Below, piece by piece: positions 26,513 to 35,518 of a stretch of DNA of 64,000 nt (the first letter of the stretch is position 1; every line of letters begins with the position of its first letter). The stretch comes from Chlorobiota bacterium (GTDB lineage Bacteria > Bacteroidota > Ignavibacteria > OLB7), in contig JAQBOZ010000027.1 of NCBI GenBank assembly GCA_028287785.1, forward strand, positions 124,001 through 188,000, read 5' to 3'. Both the position numbers and the translations under genes were made by a program. The notes beneath the pieces were generated by a model. The model did not search any database. It worked only from the letters and a program-made list of their open reading frames with translations, and was not told where the DNA came from.

Positions 26513-27258
26513 TGGCGAACACCGTGTTTATCACCGGCGCCGCCCGGCGTATCGGGCGGGGGCTGGCGCTCCGCTTTGCCGCGCGCGGCTGGAATATCGG
26601 GCTCCATTACGGCAGCTCGGAGGAGCGCGCGGAGGAGACACGGCGGGAGATCGAGGCGCTTGGGGCCGATGTCTGCATGGTGCGGGCCGACGTTCGGAAC
26701 CGCGAGGAGATCAGGCGGGCCTTCTTCGAGGCGCGCGATCACTTCGGCTCGATCGACCTGCTGGTCAACAACGCCGGCGTCTATCCGGCGCCGGCGCCGA
26801 TCGAGGATGTGACCGAGGAGATGTGGCGATGGGTGATCGAGACGAACCTGTATGGCGAGTTCTTCGCGGCCCAGGCCGCGGCGGAGGCGATGATGGAGCA
26901 GGAGGAAGGGGGGCGCATCGTCAATATCTCATCGCTCGGCGCCTGTCAGATCTGGAAGAATCGCATCCCCTACAATGTCTCGAAGGCCGGCGTTATCCAG
27001 CTTACGCGCGCGCTGGCGCGAGCCCTTGCCCCGAAGATCGCCGTCAACTCCGTCGCCCCCGGAACCATCGAGCTTCCCGATGATCCCGCCCCCGGCAAGC
27101 TCCTGCCGGCCGATCGCATTCCGATGAAACGGTATGGCACCGTGGACGATATCTTCAGCGCCGTCTGGTTTCTGGGGGTGGATGCCGGCTATATCACCGG
27201 GCAGACGCTGATCGTGGATGGCGGTCTGAACATCGCTCAGGAAGCGTCGCAGATGTAG
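26509..27258 (+). CDS. Short-chain dehydrogenase/reductase (FabG- or pteridine-reductase-like)
   Basis: 249 aa classical SDR. The Rossmann glycine motif reads TGAARRIGRG, whose two arginines suggest NADPH use and resemble pteridine reductases. NNAGVY, the catalytic Ser in NISSLG and YNVSK (YxxxK) are all present. The C-terminal GQTLIVDGGLNI is standard. The ATG overlaps the ygfZ stop; a second ATG follows directly. Translational coupling with the folate-dependent YgfZ makes a folate or pterin substrate attractive, but this is inference from context and the TGAARRIG motif. General 3-oxoacyl reduction remains possible. Confidence 0.88.
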   Translation: MMANTVFITGAARRIGRGLALRFAARGWNIGLHYGSSEERAEETRREIEALGADVCMVRADVRNREEIRRAFFEARDHFGSIDLLVNNAGVYPAPAPIEDVTEEMWRWVIETNLYGEFFAAQAAAEAMMEQEEGGRIVNISSLGACQIWKNRIPYNVSKAGVIQLTRALARALAPKIAVNSVAPGTIELPDDPAPGKLLPADRIPMKRYGTVDDIFSAVWFLGVDAGYITGQTLIVDGGLNIAQEASQM

Positions 27259-27270
27259 TGTAGTACCAGC

Positions 27271-27347
27271 GTCGGGGCCGGTTTGAAACCGGCCCGTCCC
27301 CCCCTGCAAGCGCGAAACGTCGGGGGCGGTTTCAAACCGCCCCCGAC
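27271..27347. repeat. Pair of GTCGGGG...CCCCGAC hairpin repeats
   Basis: Two palindromes lie side by side. The one at 27319-27347 is a perfect 29-base palindrome (GTCGGGGGCGGTTT, one central base, then its complement). The one at 27271-27301 has the same TTTGAAA core but an imperfect right arm. Single copies of the same unit occur at 33792-33820 and 37499-37527. They act like REP units at 3' ends of genes. Confidence 0.8.
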
Positions 27348-27453
27348 ATCGCCAATCGATAGATGCTTTTCCGTCGGCAGGCATGATCGTATCGACGGGA
27401 TCGGAATCTTCCGGTATATTTCGCACTCTTTATCCGACACTTGTCACGAATAC

Positions 27454-28314
27454 ATGCCGACACCATATACGCAAGGCCCCGATCAGCCGCTGCTGAAGTC
27501 CTACAACAACCCGGAGTTCGTCAACAGCCCGGAGGCCCGCATTCTCAGGATCATGGCCGAGTATCTCGAGCCGGAATCCCGGTTTGAGCGGCATAACGTC
27601 CGCGGCGCCATCGTCTTCTTCGGGTCGGCGCGGATCATCCCGCCGGAGAAGGCCGATGAGGAGATCGCGGCGATCGAGCGGCAGATCGCCCAGTCCGATG
27701 GTGAACGGCGGGAGCTGCTGCTGCTGACGCTGGAATCGCTCAGAAACAAGCGTCAGACCAGCCGTTACTACAGCGACGCCACGGAGCTGGCGCGGATGAT
27801 GACCGAGTGGGCGAAGCGCCATACGCCGGAGGGCTCGCAGAAGCGGTTTCTGGTCTGCACCGGCGGCGGGCCGGGGATCATGGAGGCGGCCAACCTTGGG
27901 GCTCATCTGGCCGGCGGCGAATCGGTGGGGCTGAATATCTCTCTTCCGTTCGAGCAGATGCCGAACCAGTATATCTCGGCCACGCTGAACTTCGAGTTCC
28001 ATTACTTCTTCATGCGGAAGCTCTTCTTCATGTCGCTCGCCAACGCGCTGGTGGTCTTCCCCGGCGGCTTCGGCACGCTTGATGAGTTCATGGAGGCGCT
28101 GACGCTGGTGCAGACCCGGAAGGTGCAGAAGCATCTGCCGATTGTCCTGTACGGCAGCGATTTCTGGGATGAGGTGATCAACATGCCACGGATGGTGGAG
28201 CTGGGGGTGATCTCCCCGGAGGATCTCAATCTCTTCCATCGCTCCAACGATGTGCAGGATGCCTTCGATTACCTGACGACGCAGCTCACCAAGTTCCACG
28301 GCCTGGAGCCGTGA
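27454..28314 (+). CDS. LOG-family protein (TIGR00730/lysine-decarboxylase-like fold)
   Basis: 286 aa. The Rossmann-like nucleotide-binding fold is marked by VFFGSARI, the GGGPGIMEAANLGA block and PGGFGTLDEFMEALT, the PGGxGTxxE motif of cytokinin-activating phosphoribohydrolases (LOG) and relatives. The protein is longer than plant-type LOGs because of an N-terminal extension of about 60 residues and a helical insert near residues 65-110. It may hydrolyse nucleotide 5'-monophosphates; true cytokinin activation is not implied. I start at MPTPYTQG because the frame upstream passes through the palindromic repeats. The C terminus IVLYGSDFWDEVI is typical. Confidence 0.88.
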   Translation: MPTPYTQGPDQPLLKSYNNPEFVNSPEARILRIMAEYLEPESRFERHNVRGAIVFFGSARIIPPEKADEEIAAIERQIAQSDGERRELLLLTLESLRNKRQTSRYYSDATELARMMTEWAKRHTPEGSQKRFLVCTGGGPGIMEAANLGAHLAGGESVGLNISLPFEQMPNQYISATLNFEFHYFFMRKLFFMSLANALVVFPGGFGTLDEFMEALTLVQTRKVQKHLPIVLYGSDFWDEVINMPRMVELGVISPEDLNLFHRSNDVQDAFDYLTTQLTKFHGLEP

Positions 28315-28390
28315 AGTCCCCCATATCGATCCGGCGCGATCATCCCCTCTCCCCCGAAGCCGGAGCAACGCAACCCTTTCCTGTCATGTA

Positions 28391-29296
28391 ATGCAAACGC
28401 TTATCGTCGATATCGACCAGCCCACGGTCCCCTCCTCGCAGATGGACGCGATCCTCTCCCTGCTCGATGATCCCGATCCCATTGTTCAGCGTTCGATTCG
28501 CGCGCGCCTGATGGAGCTTGGCGATCTTGCCGCTCCCGCGCTCCGCCATATGAGCTCCACCGCCGACGATGATGTTGCGCGGAGGAACGCGGAGGAGAGC
28601 CTGCGGGAGATCGGCCGGAGGAAGTTTCGCGTGGAGATGGGGCGCCTGGCCGTGGCGCGCGATAACGAGGATGATATCGATCTGGAGCATGGCGCCTTCG
28701 CGCTGGCGCTGCTCCGCTATCCCGAGCTGAAACTCTCCGACTATACCCAGCAGCTTGACACGATGGCCTCGATGCTCGATGACCGGCTGCGCGGCTGCGA
28801 CAACGGCTATATGGCCGTCCGCGAGATCAACCGCTACCTTGTCGATCAGCTCGGATTTCGCGGCTGCCGGCGCGATGATCAGAGCTTCTACGATCCCGAG
28901 AACTCCTTTATGAACCGCGTGCTGGAGCGGCGGACCGGCATTCCGGTGACGCTGTCGGTGGTGTATATTCTTATCGGGCAGCGCCTCCAGGTCCCCCTCT
29001 TCGGCGTCGGCATTCCAACCAACTACATGGTGAAGTATCGCTCGTCGCACGAGGAGTTCTACATCAACCCGTTCAACGGCGGGGCCATCCTGAACTACAG
29101 CGATTGCCGGCGCTATCTCCGCGATGTGAATATCGAGTTCCGGCAGGAGTATTTCGAGCCGGTCAGCAACCGGAAGACGGTGGCGAGGATGATGCGGAAC
29201 CTGGCGGAGATCTACAGGAAGAGCGAGCGGGAAACCACGATCGAGCTGGAGCGGAGCATCGTGGAGCTGCTCGGCGGGGAATCCGCGGGAAGCTAG
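28391..29296 (+). CDS. SirB1-like transglutaminase-fold protein
   Basis: 301 aa. The first 80 residues look HEAT-like (DDPDPIVQRSIRARLMELGD, then RRNAEESLREI). The rest matches the SirB1/transglutaminase-like family: NRYLVDQLGFRGCRRDDQSFYDPENSF, RRTGIPVTLSVVYILIGQRL, then GIPTNYMVKY and FYINPFNGGAIL. In this family the catalytic Cys-His-Asp of true transglutaminases is poorly kept and the biochemical role is unresolved. The stop overlaps the convergent DedA stop by a few bases, so the two transcripts run into each other. Confidence 0.82.
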   Translation: MQTLIVDIDQPTVPSSQMDAILSLLDDPDPIVQRSIRARLMELGDLAAPALRHMSSTADDDVARRNAEESLREIGRRKFRVEMGRLAVARDNEDDIDLEHGAFALALLRYPELKLSDYTQQLDTMASMLDDRLRGCDNGYMAVREINRYLVDQLGFRGCRRDDQSFYDPENSFMNRVLERRTGIPVTLSVVYILIGQRLQVPLFGVGIPTNYMVKYRSSHEEFYINPFNGGAILNYSDCRRYLRDVNIEFRQEYFEPVSNRKTVARMMRNLAEIYRKSERETTIELERSIVELLGGESAGS

Positions 29297-29904
29297 GAAC
29301 GCCGGCGACGGAGGAGGGCGCGGATGATGATGATCGCCACGAATATGACCAGCCCGATGGTGACGATCATGCCATATCGCATGATGATCCTTTCTCCCAT
29401 CCGCCAGTTCCTCCCGAGGATGGAGCCGAACCAGATGATCAGGCCGTTCCAGACCAGTGCCGACGCGGCGCAGAGGAGCGTCGTGGTCCTGAGATCCAGC
29501 TGCGACATCCCCGCGAAGAAGCTGATGACGCCGCGTGTTCCCGCCAGAAACCTGTTCGCCACAATCACCCAGTAGCCGTATTTCCCGAACCAGCGGTCCA
29601 CCTTCGTCAGCGATCCCTCGTTGATGAACGGGAGCTTTTTCATCTCCACCAGCCTCCGCCCGTAGCGCCGGCCGATCATGAACGCCGTGAGAAAGCCCAT
29701 GACGCTCCCCGCCGTGGCAACGCCGATCGCCGGCAGAAACCCGATGGTGCCGACGCCGATCAGCGTGGCGATAAAGAGCATGATCGCATCGCTCGGCGAT
29801 GGCGGGAAGATGTTCTCCACATACGTCGCTCCCCAGAGTGCCAGGTAGATCCCCGCCGGGGGAAGATCGCCGAGCCAAATGATTATCGATTCGAAATCGG
29901 GCAT
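29293..29904 (-). CDS. DedA-family inner-membrane protein
   Basis: 203 aa with four to five hydrophobic segments. Family motifs are YVENIFPPSPSDAIMLF near the N terminus and the central KYGYWVIVANRFLAGTRGVISFFAGM, which contains the conserved R and G residues of the DedA/SNARE-associated (VTT) domain. DedA proteins are lipid scramblases or flippases affecting membrane lipid and undecaprenyl phosphate recycling. I start at MPDFESII, where conservation begins; 26 upstream in-frame codons are arginine-rich and unconvincing. A short basic tail (RALLRRRRS) ends the protein. Confidence 0.88.
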   Translation of the reverse strand: MPDFESIIIWLGDLPPAGIYLALWGATYVENIFPPSPSDAIMLFIATLIGVGTIGFLPAIGVATAGSVMGFLTAFMIGRRYGRRLVEMKKLPFINEGSLTKVDRWFGKYGYWVIVANRFLAGTRGVISFFAGMSQLDLRTTTLLCAASALVWNGLIIWFGSILGRNWRMGERIIMRYGMIVTIGLVIFVAIIIIRALLRRRRS

Positions 29905-30001
29905 CGCTGTTACTGTTGAATAACGTCGGCCATCCGGCCCACGGGATGCGCGCAACCGCCGGGCCATCGCCGTGGCCGGCATGACAGGCGGGGGATGGAA
30001 C

Positions 30002-30036
30002 GAAAACGTCCGACCCCTCGTGAGAGGAGCCGGACG
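30002..30036 (-). terminator. Rho-independent terminator of rpmB
   Basis: On the minus strand CGTCCGgCTCCTC...GAGGGGtCGGACG forms a stem followed by TTTTCG. It lies 31 bases after the rpmB stop. Confidence 0.8.
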
Positions 30037-30066
30037 CCGGATCGGGCCGGAAAGGCCGTCGGAAGC

Positions 30067-30294
30067 TTACTTGCCGCGGTTCAGATCGGCGATCATCGCG
30101 CGATATCCCTTCTTGTCGAGGGTCTTGAGCGCCTTCGCCGTGGCCTTTATCTTGATCCAGCGCTTCTCATCCTCAAGCCAGATGCGCTTGGTCTGGATGT
30201 TCGGCATGAACCGGCGATTGGTTACGTTGTGAGCATGGGAAATGCTGCCGCCGTATGTGGGCCCCAGCCCTGTAAGATCGCACCTGCGAGCCAT
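30067..30294 (-). CDS. rpmB: 50S ribosomal protein L28
   Basis: 75 aa. The N terminus MARRCDLTGLGPTYGGSISHAHN and the RRFMPNIQTKRIW segment are diagnostic of L28, and the basic C terminus (ALKTLDKKGYRAMIADL) is typical. AGGAG lies about 10 bases before the ATG. It is monocistronic here, between its own terminator and a divergent tsaC gene, whereas Bacteroidota often keep rpmB with rpmG. No rpmG is visible nearby. Confidence 0.96.
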   Translation of the reverse strand: MARRCDLTGLGPTYGGSISHAHNVTNRRFMPNIQTKRIWLEDEKRWIKIKATAKALKTLDKKGYRAMIADLNRGK

Positions 30295-30462
30295 GTCTCT
30301 TCTCTCCTGATATGATATCTGAGTGTTTTAGTTCTTTTCAAGAACCGCTAATCTAGAAAAAACCGATCGGTCCACAAAGCGTAAAGTGGTCACGGACCAT
30401 TACAGCGAATCCCATGCAATCGATGGGGCTCATACCGTATATTCCCGGAACATTACATCCCG

Positions 30463-31416
30463 ATGACGACTCTGATATTCGACGCGACCTCCCCCGCATC
30501 AATCGATGACGCCGTGGATGGTGCTGCCCGCCTGCTCCGGCGCGGGGAAGTGGTGGCGTTTCCGACCGAAACCGTTTACGGCCTTGGTGCCGACGCGCTC
30601 GATCCCGAGGCGATTCGCAGGGTTTTTGCGGCGAAGGGGCGCCCTTCCGATAACCCGCTGATCGTTCATCTGGCCGCCGCCGCCGATATGAACAGGTGCG
30701 CGATCCCGGATGAACGGGCGGCCCTGCTGGCCGATGCGTTCATGCCCGGCCCTCTGACGCTGGTGCTCCGGTCGCTTCCGGTGATCCCGGATATCGCGCG
30801 GGCGGGGCTTCCCACCGTGGCTCTCCGGGTTCCTGCCCATCCGGTTGCGGCGGCCCTGCTGGCGCGCTCCGGGCCCCTGGTGGCGCCGTCGGCCAACATT
30901 TCCGGCCGTCCCAGCCCCACGCTGGCACGGCACGTCATCGACGATCTGGCGGGGCGGATCGCGGCGGTGATCGATGGGGGAGCGTGCGGCGTCGGCATAG
31001 AATCGACGGTGGTGGACCTGAGCGGTGCCGATGTCCTGCTGCTTCGTCCGGGGATGATCACGGCGGCGGAGATCGAACTGCTGCTTGGCCTGCCGGTCAT
31101 CACGGCAACCGGCGCCACGGGCGCCCCCCGCGCTCCGGGGATGAAATACCGTCACTACGCCCCCGGCACGCCGGTGCGGCTGGTGATCGCCGATACGCCC
31201 CCGCCGGTCGATCCGGCGCGGCGGATGGTCCTGACCGCTCCACGCCATTACGGGGACTTTCCCGGCATCGATGTCCGCGATCTGAGCGCGCCGACTCTCT
31301 ACGCGGCGTTCCGTGATGCCGACCTGCTCGGCCTGGTGGAAATCGTTATCTATGCCGCTCCGGGTGAACTGGATGCGGGATTGCTCGACAGAATTCGAAA
31401 GGCGGCGGCGGGATGA
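30463..31416 (+). CDS. tsaC: Threonylcarbamoyl-AMP synthase, long Sua5/YwlC type
   Basis: 317 aa. The YrdC domain shows the entrance motif PTETVYGLGADAL, KGRPSDNPLIVH, MPGPLTLVLR, VALRVPAHP and SANISGRPSPT. It makes threonylcarbamoyl-AMP from threonine, bicarbonate and ATP for t6A37 on ANN-decoding tRNAs. A linker with APGMKYRHYAPG and a C-terminal Rossmann-like domain of about 90 residues mark the Sua5/YwlC form rather than short TsaC. Its stop overlaps the earliest possible start of the next gene. Confidence 0.94.
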   Translation: MTTLIFDATSPASIDDAVDGAARLLRRGEVVAFPTETVYGLGADALDPEAIRRVFAAKGRPSDNPLIVHLAAAADMNRCAIPDERAALLADAFMPGPLTLVLRSLPVIPDIARAGLPTVALRVPAHPVAAALLARSGPLVAPSANISGRPSPTLARHVIDDLAGRIAAVIDGGACGVGIESTVVDLSGADVLLLRPGMITAAEIELLLGLPVITATGATGAPRAPGMKYRHYAPGTPVRLVIADTPPPVDPARRMVLTAPRHYGDFPGIDVRDLSAPTLYAAFRDADLLGLVEIVIYAAPGELDAGLLDRIRKAAAG

Positions 31417-31457
31417 TCCCTCGCACAGCCTTTATCTTCCTTATCTGCATATATCGT

Positions 31458-32768
31458 ATGAACTGTTTGTTTGGATCTCTTCGTCCGCTTTCCCTCGCTC
31501 TGCTGATGCTGATTGCTCCCGCTCTCCTGAGAGCGCAGGGGGGGCTGGAACAGGCGAAAGCCGATGTGGCCTACCTCACATCGCCGGAGCTTGGAGGGCG
31601 CGGGTATTCCGACGGGGGGGATCTGAAGGCTGCCTCCTATATCCGCGATCAGTTTACGAAGCTCGGTCTGGAGGGCCTTTCGGAAGGCTATTTCCAGAAC
31701 TTCGAGGTGCAGATGAATGCCCTGGTCGGCCCTCCGATGCTGAAGGTGAACGGAAAGGCTCTGGTGCTGGGAAAGGATTATCTGCCGGACGAGGGCTCGG
31801 GCACCGGCGATATCGACGGGACCCTGAAGGTGGTCACAGTCGGGAGCGGGCTGGTGGTGCCGGAGAAGGGGATCGATGATTACAAGGGGAAGACGGTGAA
31901 GGATGCCGTCGTGCTGCTCGACCTGCGCGTCCCGGACAAGGTGCAGAAGGATAAATCGATCGATCCGGTGCTGTGGGGCCACGATAACCGGATCGCCATC
32001 GCCGCATCGCGTGGGGCCAGGATGGTGATCACCCTGGTCGATCAGCTTTCCTACGGCGAGTATGGCCGGGTGACGGTGATCCCCGTCTTCAAGGTGTTCC
32101 GCAAGACGTTCCCGAAGAACGTCAAGACCATATCGGCCTATATCGCCACATCCATCCGGCCGTTTATCACGCAGAACGTGGTGGCGAAGCTGCGCGGAAC
32201 CAGCTATCCCGACTCGATGATCATCCTGACCGCGCACTACGATCACCTTGGCTCGCTTGGCGATAATGTCTATTTCCCCGGCGCAAACGATAACGCCAGC
32301 GGCGTGGCGATGCTCCTTGGCATGGCCCGCTACTTCAAGGCGCATCCGCTCAAATACTCCATCGTCTTCATCGCCTTTTCCGGCGAGGAGATGGGGCTGC
32401 TGGGCTCCCACTATTTCGTCGGCGATCCGCTGGTCGATCTGGGGAAGGCGCGGTTCCTTCTCAATATGGATATGACGGCGTCCGGCAAGGAAGGGGTGAT
32501 GGCGGTTGGCGGTGTCGATTTCCCGTCGGAGTTCGCGCTTCTCAAGGCCGTCACCGATTCGCTCGGCGTCAAGGATCTCCGGAAGCGCGAGAATGCCCCG
32601 AACAGCGACCAGTTCTACTTTATCCGCAACGGGATGCGCGGCTTCTACATCTATCCCTTTACGGGGCTCCAGCCGTATCACCGCGTGGAGGATCGGCCGG
32701 CAACGCTCCAGTGGGATGTCTACACGCGCCTCGACGCGATCTTCCGGGGCTTCCTGGAAAAGCTGTGA
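31458..32768 (+). CDS. Secreted M28-family zinc metallopeptidase
   Basis: 436 aa exopeptidase-type protein. The signal peptide is LRPLSLALLMLIAPALLRAQ. A PA-like insert follows near residues 100-210, then the M28 core with first zinc His in TAHYDHLG, bridging Asp in PGANDNASGVA, the Glu pair in FSGEEMGLLGSHYF and Asp in LLNMDMT; a distal His in PYHRVEDR completes the site. These proteins are aminopeptidases or carboxypeptidases in the periplasm or outside the cell. I prefer MNCLFGSL as the start because it gives a compact signal peptide. An in-frame ATG at 31413 overlaps the tsaC stop. Confidence 0.9.
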   Translation: MNCLFGSLRPLSLALLMLIAPALLRAQGGLEQAKADVAYLTSPELGGRGYSDGGDLKAASYIRDQFTKLGLEGLSEGYFQNFEVQMNALVGPPMLKVNGKALVLGKDYLPDEGSGTGDIDGTLKVVTVGSGLVVPEKGIDDYKGKTVKDAVVLLDLRVPDKVQKDKSIDPVLWGHDNRIAIAASRGARMVITLVDQLSYGEYGRVTVIPVFKVFRKTFPKNVKTISAYIATSIRPFITQNVVAKLRGTSYPDSMIILTAHYDHLGSLGDNVYFPGANDNASGVAMLLGMARYFKAHPLKYSIVFIAFSGEEMGLLGSHYFVGDPLVDLGKARFLLNMDMTASGKEGVMAVGGVDFPSEFALLKAVTDSLGVKDLRKRENAPNSDQFYFIRNGMRGFYIYPFTGLQPYHRVEDRPATLQWDVYTRLDAIFRGFLEKL

Positions 32769-32807
32769 CGTGGCGGGAATGATGGTGGGCTGGTGATAAT
32801 GATATCG

Positions 32808-32846
32808 CGAAGCGTGGAGACAACGGGTCCCCACGCTTCGTTCGTT
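32808..32846. terminator. Hairpin between the M28 peptidase and aldo/keto reductase genes
   Basis: CGAAGCGTGG at 32808-32817 pairs exactly with CCACGCTTCG at 32831-32840, followed by TTCGTTT on the plus strand. It lies 40 bases after the peptidase stop. Confidence 0.65.
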
Positions 32847-32861
32847 TCAAGGGGCGCCGGC

Positions 32862-33725
32862 CTACTCGCGGCTCAGCATCTTCATCTCCTCATCGCTCAA
32901 TTCCAGCTCCGCCGCCCTCATATTCTCGGCGACATGCTCCACCTTCGTGGTTCCCGGAATCGGGATGATGGCGGGGGAGAGGCCCAGGAGCCAGGCCAGC
33001 GCCACGGTATGCGGCGCCACCTTGTGCGCCTGGGCGATATCCTCGAGCGGGCCGGACTCGCTGCCGAGATCGGCGGCCTTGCCACGTCCCCCCACCGGAT
33101 TCCACGGCAGATAGGTGATGCCGCTCCGCTCGCAGAACTCCAGCAGCTCCCGGTCCTCCCGCTGGTTGACCACCGAAAACTGATTCTGGATGGAGACGAT
33201 CTCCGCCTCCCGCATCACCCGTTCCAACTGCGCCAGCGAGAAGTTCGAGACGCCGATATGGCGGATCTTTCCCTCGCGCTGCATATCCGCCAGCGCGCCC
33301 ACGCTCTCCTCGACCGGGACGTTGGGATCGGGGGCGTGGAGCTGATAGAGTTCTATCCGCTCGGTCTCCAGCGCGCGAAGGCTGGCTTCGCACGCGGCGC
33401 GCAGATGTTCCGGCCGGCCGTTCCGCTCCCAGCGTCCCTCGGGACGGACGCTCCCCCCCTTGGTTGCCACCGTGACTCGCCCTCGCCGCTCCCCCTTCAA
33501 CGCCTTCGCGATCAGGCGTTCGTTGTGTCCCGTCTCGCCGTCGTTGGCGCAGTAGGCATCGGCGGTATCGATGAAATCCAGCCCCAGCTCATCCACCGCC
33601 CGCTGAATCAGGGCGATGGCGTCGGCCTCGGCCGGCCGTTTGAGCGGATCGATCGAGAGGTGCATCGCGCCGTAGCCGATGGGGTTGACGAAGATTCCGG
33701 TGGTTCCGATTTGTCGTGTGCTCAT
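32862..33725 (-). CDS. Aldo/keto reductase
   Basis: 287 aa NADPH-dependent TIM-barrel oxidoreductase. The catalytic tetrad region is visible: FIDTADAYC with Asp and Tyr, TVATKGG with Lys, and LYQLHAPDP with His. GVSNFSLAQLERV and the cofactor-binding C-terminal IPIPGTTKVEHVAEN are standard. It belongs to the YajO/YghZ-like general group acting on aldehydes or ketones; the substrate cannot be predicted. The neighbouring MATE gene on the same strand is about 120 bases upstream across a hairpin repeat, so co-transcription is uncertain. Confidence 0.93.
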   Translation of the reverse strand: MSTRQIGTTGIFVNPIGYGAMHLSIDPLKRPAEADAIALIQRAVDELGLDFIDTADAYCANDGETGHNERLIAKALKGERRGRVTVATKGGSVRPEGRWERNGRPEHLRAACEASLRALETERIELYQLHAPDPNVPVEESVGALADMQREGKIRHIGVSNFSLAQLERVMREAEIVSIQNQFSVVNQREDRELLEFCERSGITYLPWNPVGGRGKAADLGSESGPLEDIAQAHKVAPHTVALAWLLGLSPAIIPIPGTTKVEHVAENMRAAELELSDEEMKMLSRE

Positions 33726-33791
33726 GGTACTTGAAGTTGATCGGTAAGATTGTCTGGAAATCCGTTCCGTGCGGATTACGTGACGTATCGC

Positions 33792-33820
33792 GTCGGGGTC
33801 GGTTTTAAACCGACCCCGAC
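33792..33820. repeat. GTCGGGG...CCCCGAC hairpin repeat
   Basis: A perfect 29-base palindrome with core GGTTTTAAACC, the same unit as at 27319-27347 and 37499-37527. It sits between the MATE gene and the aldo/keto reductase gene. Confidence 0.8.
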
Positions 33821-33844
33821 AGACAGCCGGTCCGCACATGGCTG

Positions 33845-35305
33845 CTATACATTTTTCATCATCCAGTCCCTTCCCCGAACCGCGGCGCTGCCGATGACGG
33901 CGAAGACGAGATAGCTGATCGCGATAGCGGCAAACACCCCCGTCTCCCGAAGCTCCGTGAACCGGCTCAAACCGTAGGCCAGAGGTATCTGTACCACCAG
34001 GAGCATCGCCGCCACGATCCACATCGAACGGGCGGCATGCCCGGCCCCGGAGAGCGAGCGGGTGGCGGTCTGCCCCACGATGAAGAAGAGATAGCCGAAC
34101 ACCGCGATATGAAGATAACGCACCGTCAGCTCCGCGACGCCGGGATCGGCCGTGAAGGTCTCCGCCAGCGGTCGCGCGAACAGGAAGATGGCGACTCCCG
34201 CGAGCGCCGTCCCCGTCCCCAGATGCAGGATCGCCGTTCGCCGGAACTGCGCCACCCGCTCCAGCCGCCCCGCGCCGATATTCTGGCTTGTCAGCGTCTC
34301 GAGAGCTATGCCGGTCGCGAAGATCGGCATGAAGACCAGCACGTCCACCCGCATGCCGATCGTATAGGCGGCCGTGGCCGCCGTGCCGAAGATGTTGATG
34401 ATCGAGATGATGACCACGCGCGTCATGCTGACCGCCAGCGTCTGCATGGACGAGGGGACGCCGATGGCAAAGATGCCGGCGATGATCCCGCGATCGAACC
34501 TGATGGTTGGGCGATAGAGCCGGAGATTGAGCCGGCCCGCGTAGAGCGCGTAGATGGCGATCAGCGCCCCGGCCCACTCCGCGATCGATGTCGATATCGC
34601 CGCGCCCTGCACGCCGAGCCTGGGGCCACCGAATTTCCCGAGGATGAGAAACGGGTCGAGGATCAGGTTCAACACGGCGGTGATGATCAGCACGGTCATC
34701 GGGAAGATGGTGTTGCCGGTGGAGCGGACGGAGGAGTTCGCCTGGAAGAGGATCAGGTTCGCCGGGAAGCCGATCATCAGCGTGGACATGTAGACCGTCG
34801 TGTACTGGAGCACTGCCCCCTTCAGGCCGAGCAGCGGAAGCGCCAGCGGCAGGACGAAGTAGAGGATAATTGCCGCCAGCGTTGAGTAGAGCGCCATAAA
34901 GCTGAACGCCTGCGTTGCGATCACCGACGCCTCCCGCATTCTGTGCTGCCCCACGCGCCGCGCTATCACGATCCCCGTGCCGATGCAGAAACCGCTGCCG
35001 ATTGTGAAGATCACGAAGTTGATCTGATCGCTGAACCCGAGCGCGGCCAGCGCGTCATCCCCCAGGCGGGAGACGAAGTACATGTTGGTCCATGAGTAGA
35101 CGGCGTTGATCACGAAGCCGAGCGCCAGGGGCATCGCCAGCTTCCAGAGGGTCCGGGCGATCGGCCCATCGGTCAGCGAGATGCCGTCGGCGCTGTGAAC
35201 AGGGTGTGCGGCGCGCGCGCGATTGCCGGCAACCGTGGCGGGCGCCTCCCGGTCATCGGGGATGATCTTCTCGATATCGAACCCACCGGTCGGTTCTTCC
35301 TTCAT
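33845..35305 (-). CDS. MATE-family multidrug/metabolite efflux transporter
   Basis: 486 aa with about twelve membrane segments in two pseudo-symmetric halves. The first half begins LWKLAMPLALGFVINAVYSWTN and contains GSGFCIGTGIVIARRVGQ; the second contains IGVPSSMQTLAVSMTRV and TSQNIGAGRLERVAQ, both family signatures. A cytoplasmic acidic leader of about 45 residues precedes the first membrane segment, which is longer than usual. The transporter couples H+ or Na+ entry to export of cationic compounds. An alternative start nine codons upstream (35332) cannot be excluded because neither start has a clear ribosome-binding site. Confidence 0.92.
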   Translation of the reverse strand: MKEEPTGGFDIEKIIPDDREAPATVAGNRARAAHPVHSADGISLTDGPIARTLWKLAMPLALGFVINAVYSWTNMYFVSRLGDDALAALGFSDQINFVIFTIGSGFCIGTGIVIARRVGQHRMREASVIATQAFSFMALYSTLAAIILYFVLPLALPLLGLKGAVLQYTTVYMSTLMIGFPANLILFQANSSVRSTGNTIFPMTVLIITAVLNLILDPFLILGKFGGPRLGVQGAAISTSIAEWAGALIAIYALYAGRLNLRLYRPTIRFDRGIIAGIFAIGVPSSMQTLAVSMTRVVIISIINIFGTAATAAYTIGMRVDVLVFMPIFATGIALETLTSQNIGAGRLERVAQFRRTAILHLGTGTALAGVAIFLFARPLAETFTADPGVAELTVRYLHIAVFGYLFFIVGQTATRSLSGAGHAARSMWIVAAMLLVVQIPLAYGLSRFTELRETGVFAAIAISYLVFAVIGSAAVRGRDWMMKNV

Positions 35306-35518
35306 ACGTTCCAATCCTTCATGCAGCACCATACGGATCGATCGCCGGGAGATGCGTTTTGTCAGGGGGCGATACGTTTCGATGCATACAGGCCGGTTCC
35401 CACGCCCTGCCCATCATGCCGTTACCCTTCCGCGTTTCATTCCGGTAAATGATGGGATCGTCCCGGTCGGCACATTCTTTCGATCTACGGACCGTTGCCC
35501 GGCGGCGGGGGAATTTCT

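Noticed and set aside
27271-27347. Possible CRISPR repeats
   Set aside because: Only two palindromes lie side by side, with one short spacer and no further units. Single copies elsewhere show they are dispersed hairpins. No cas gene is present.
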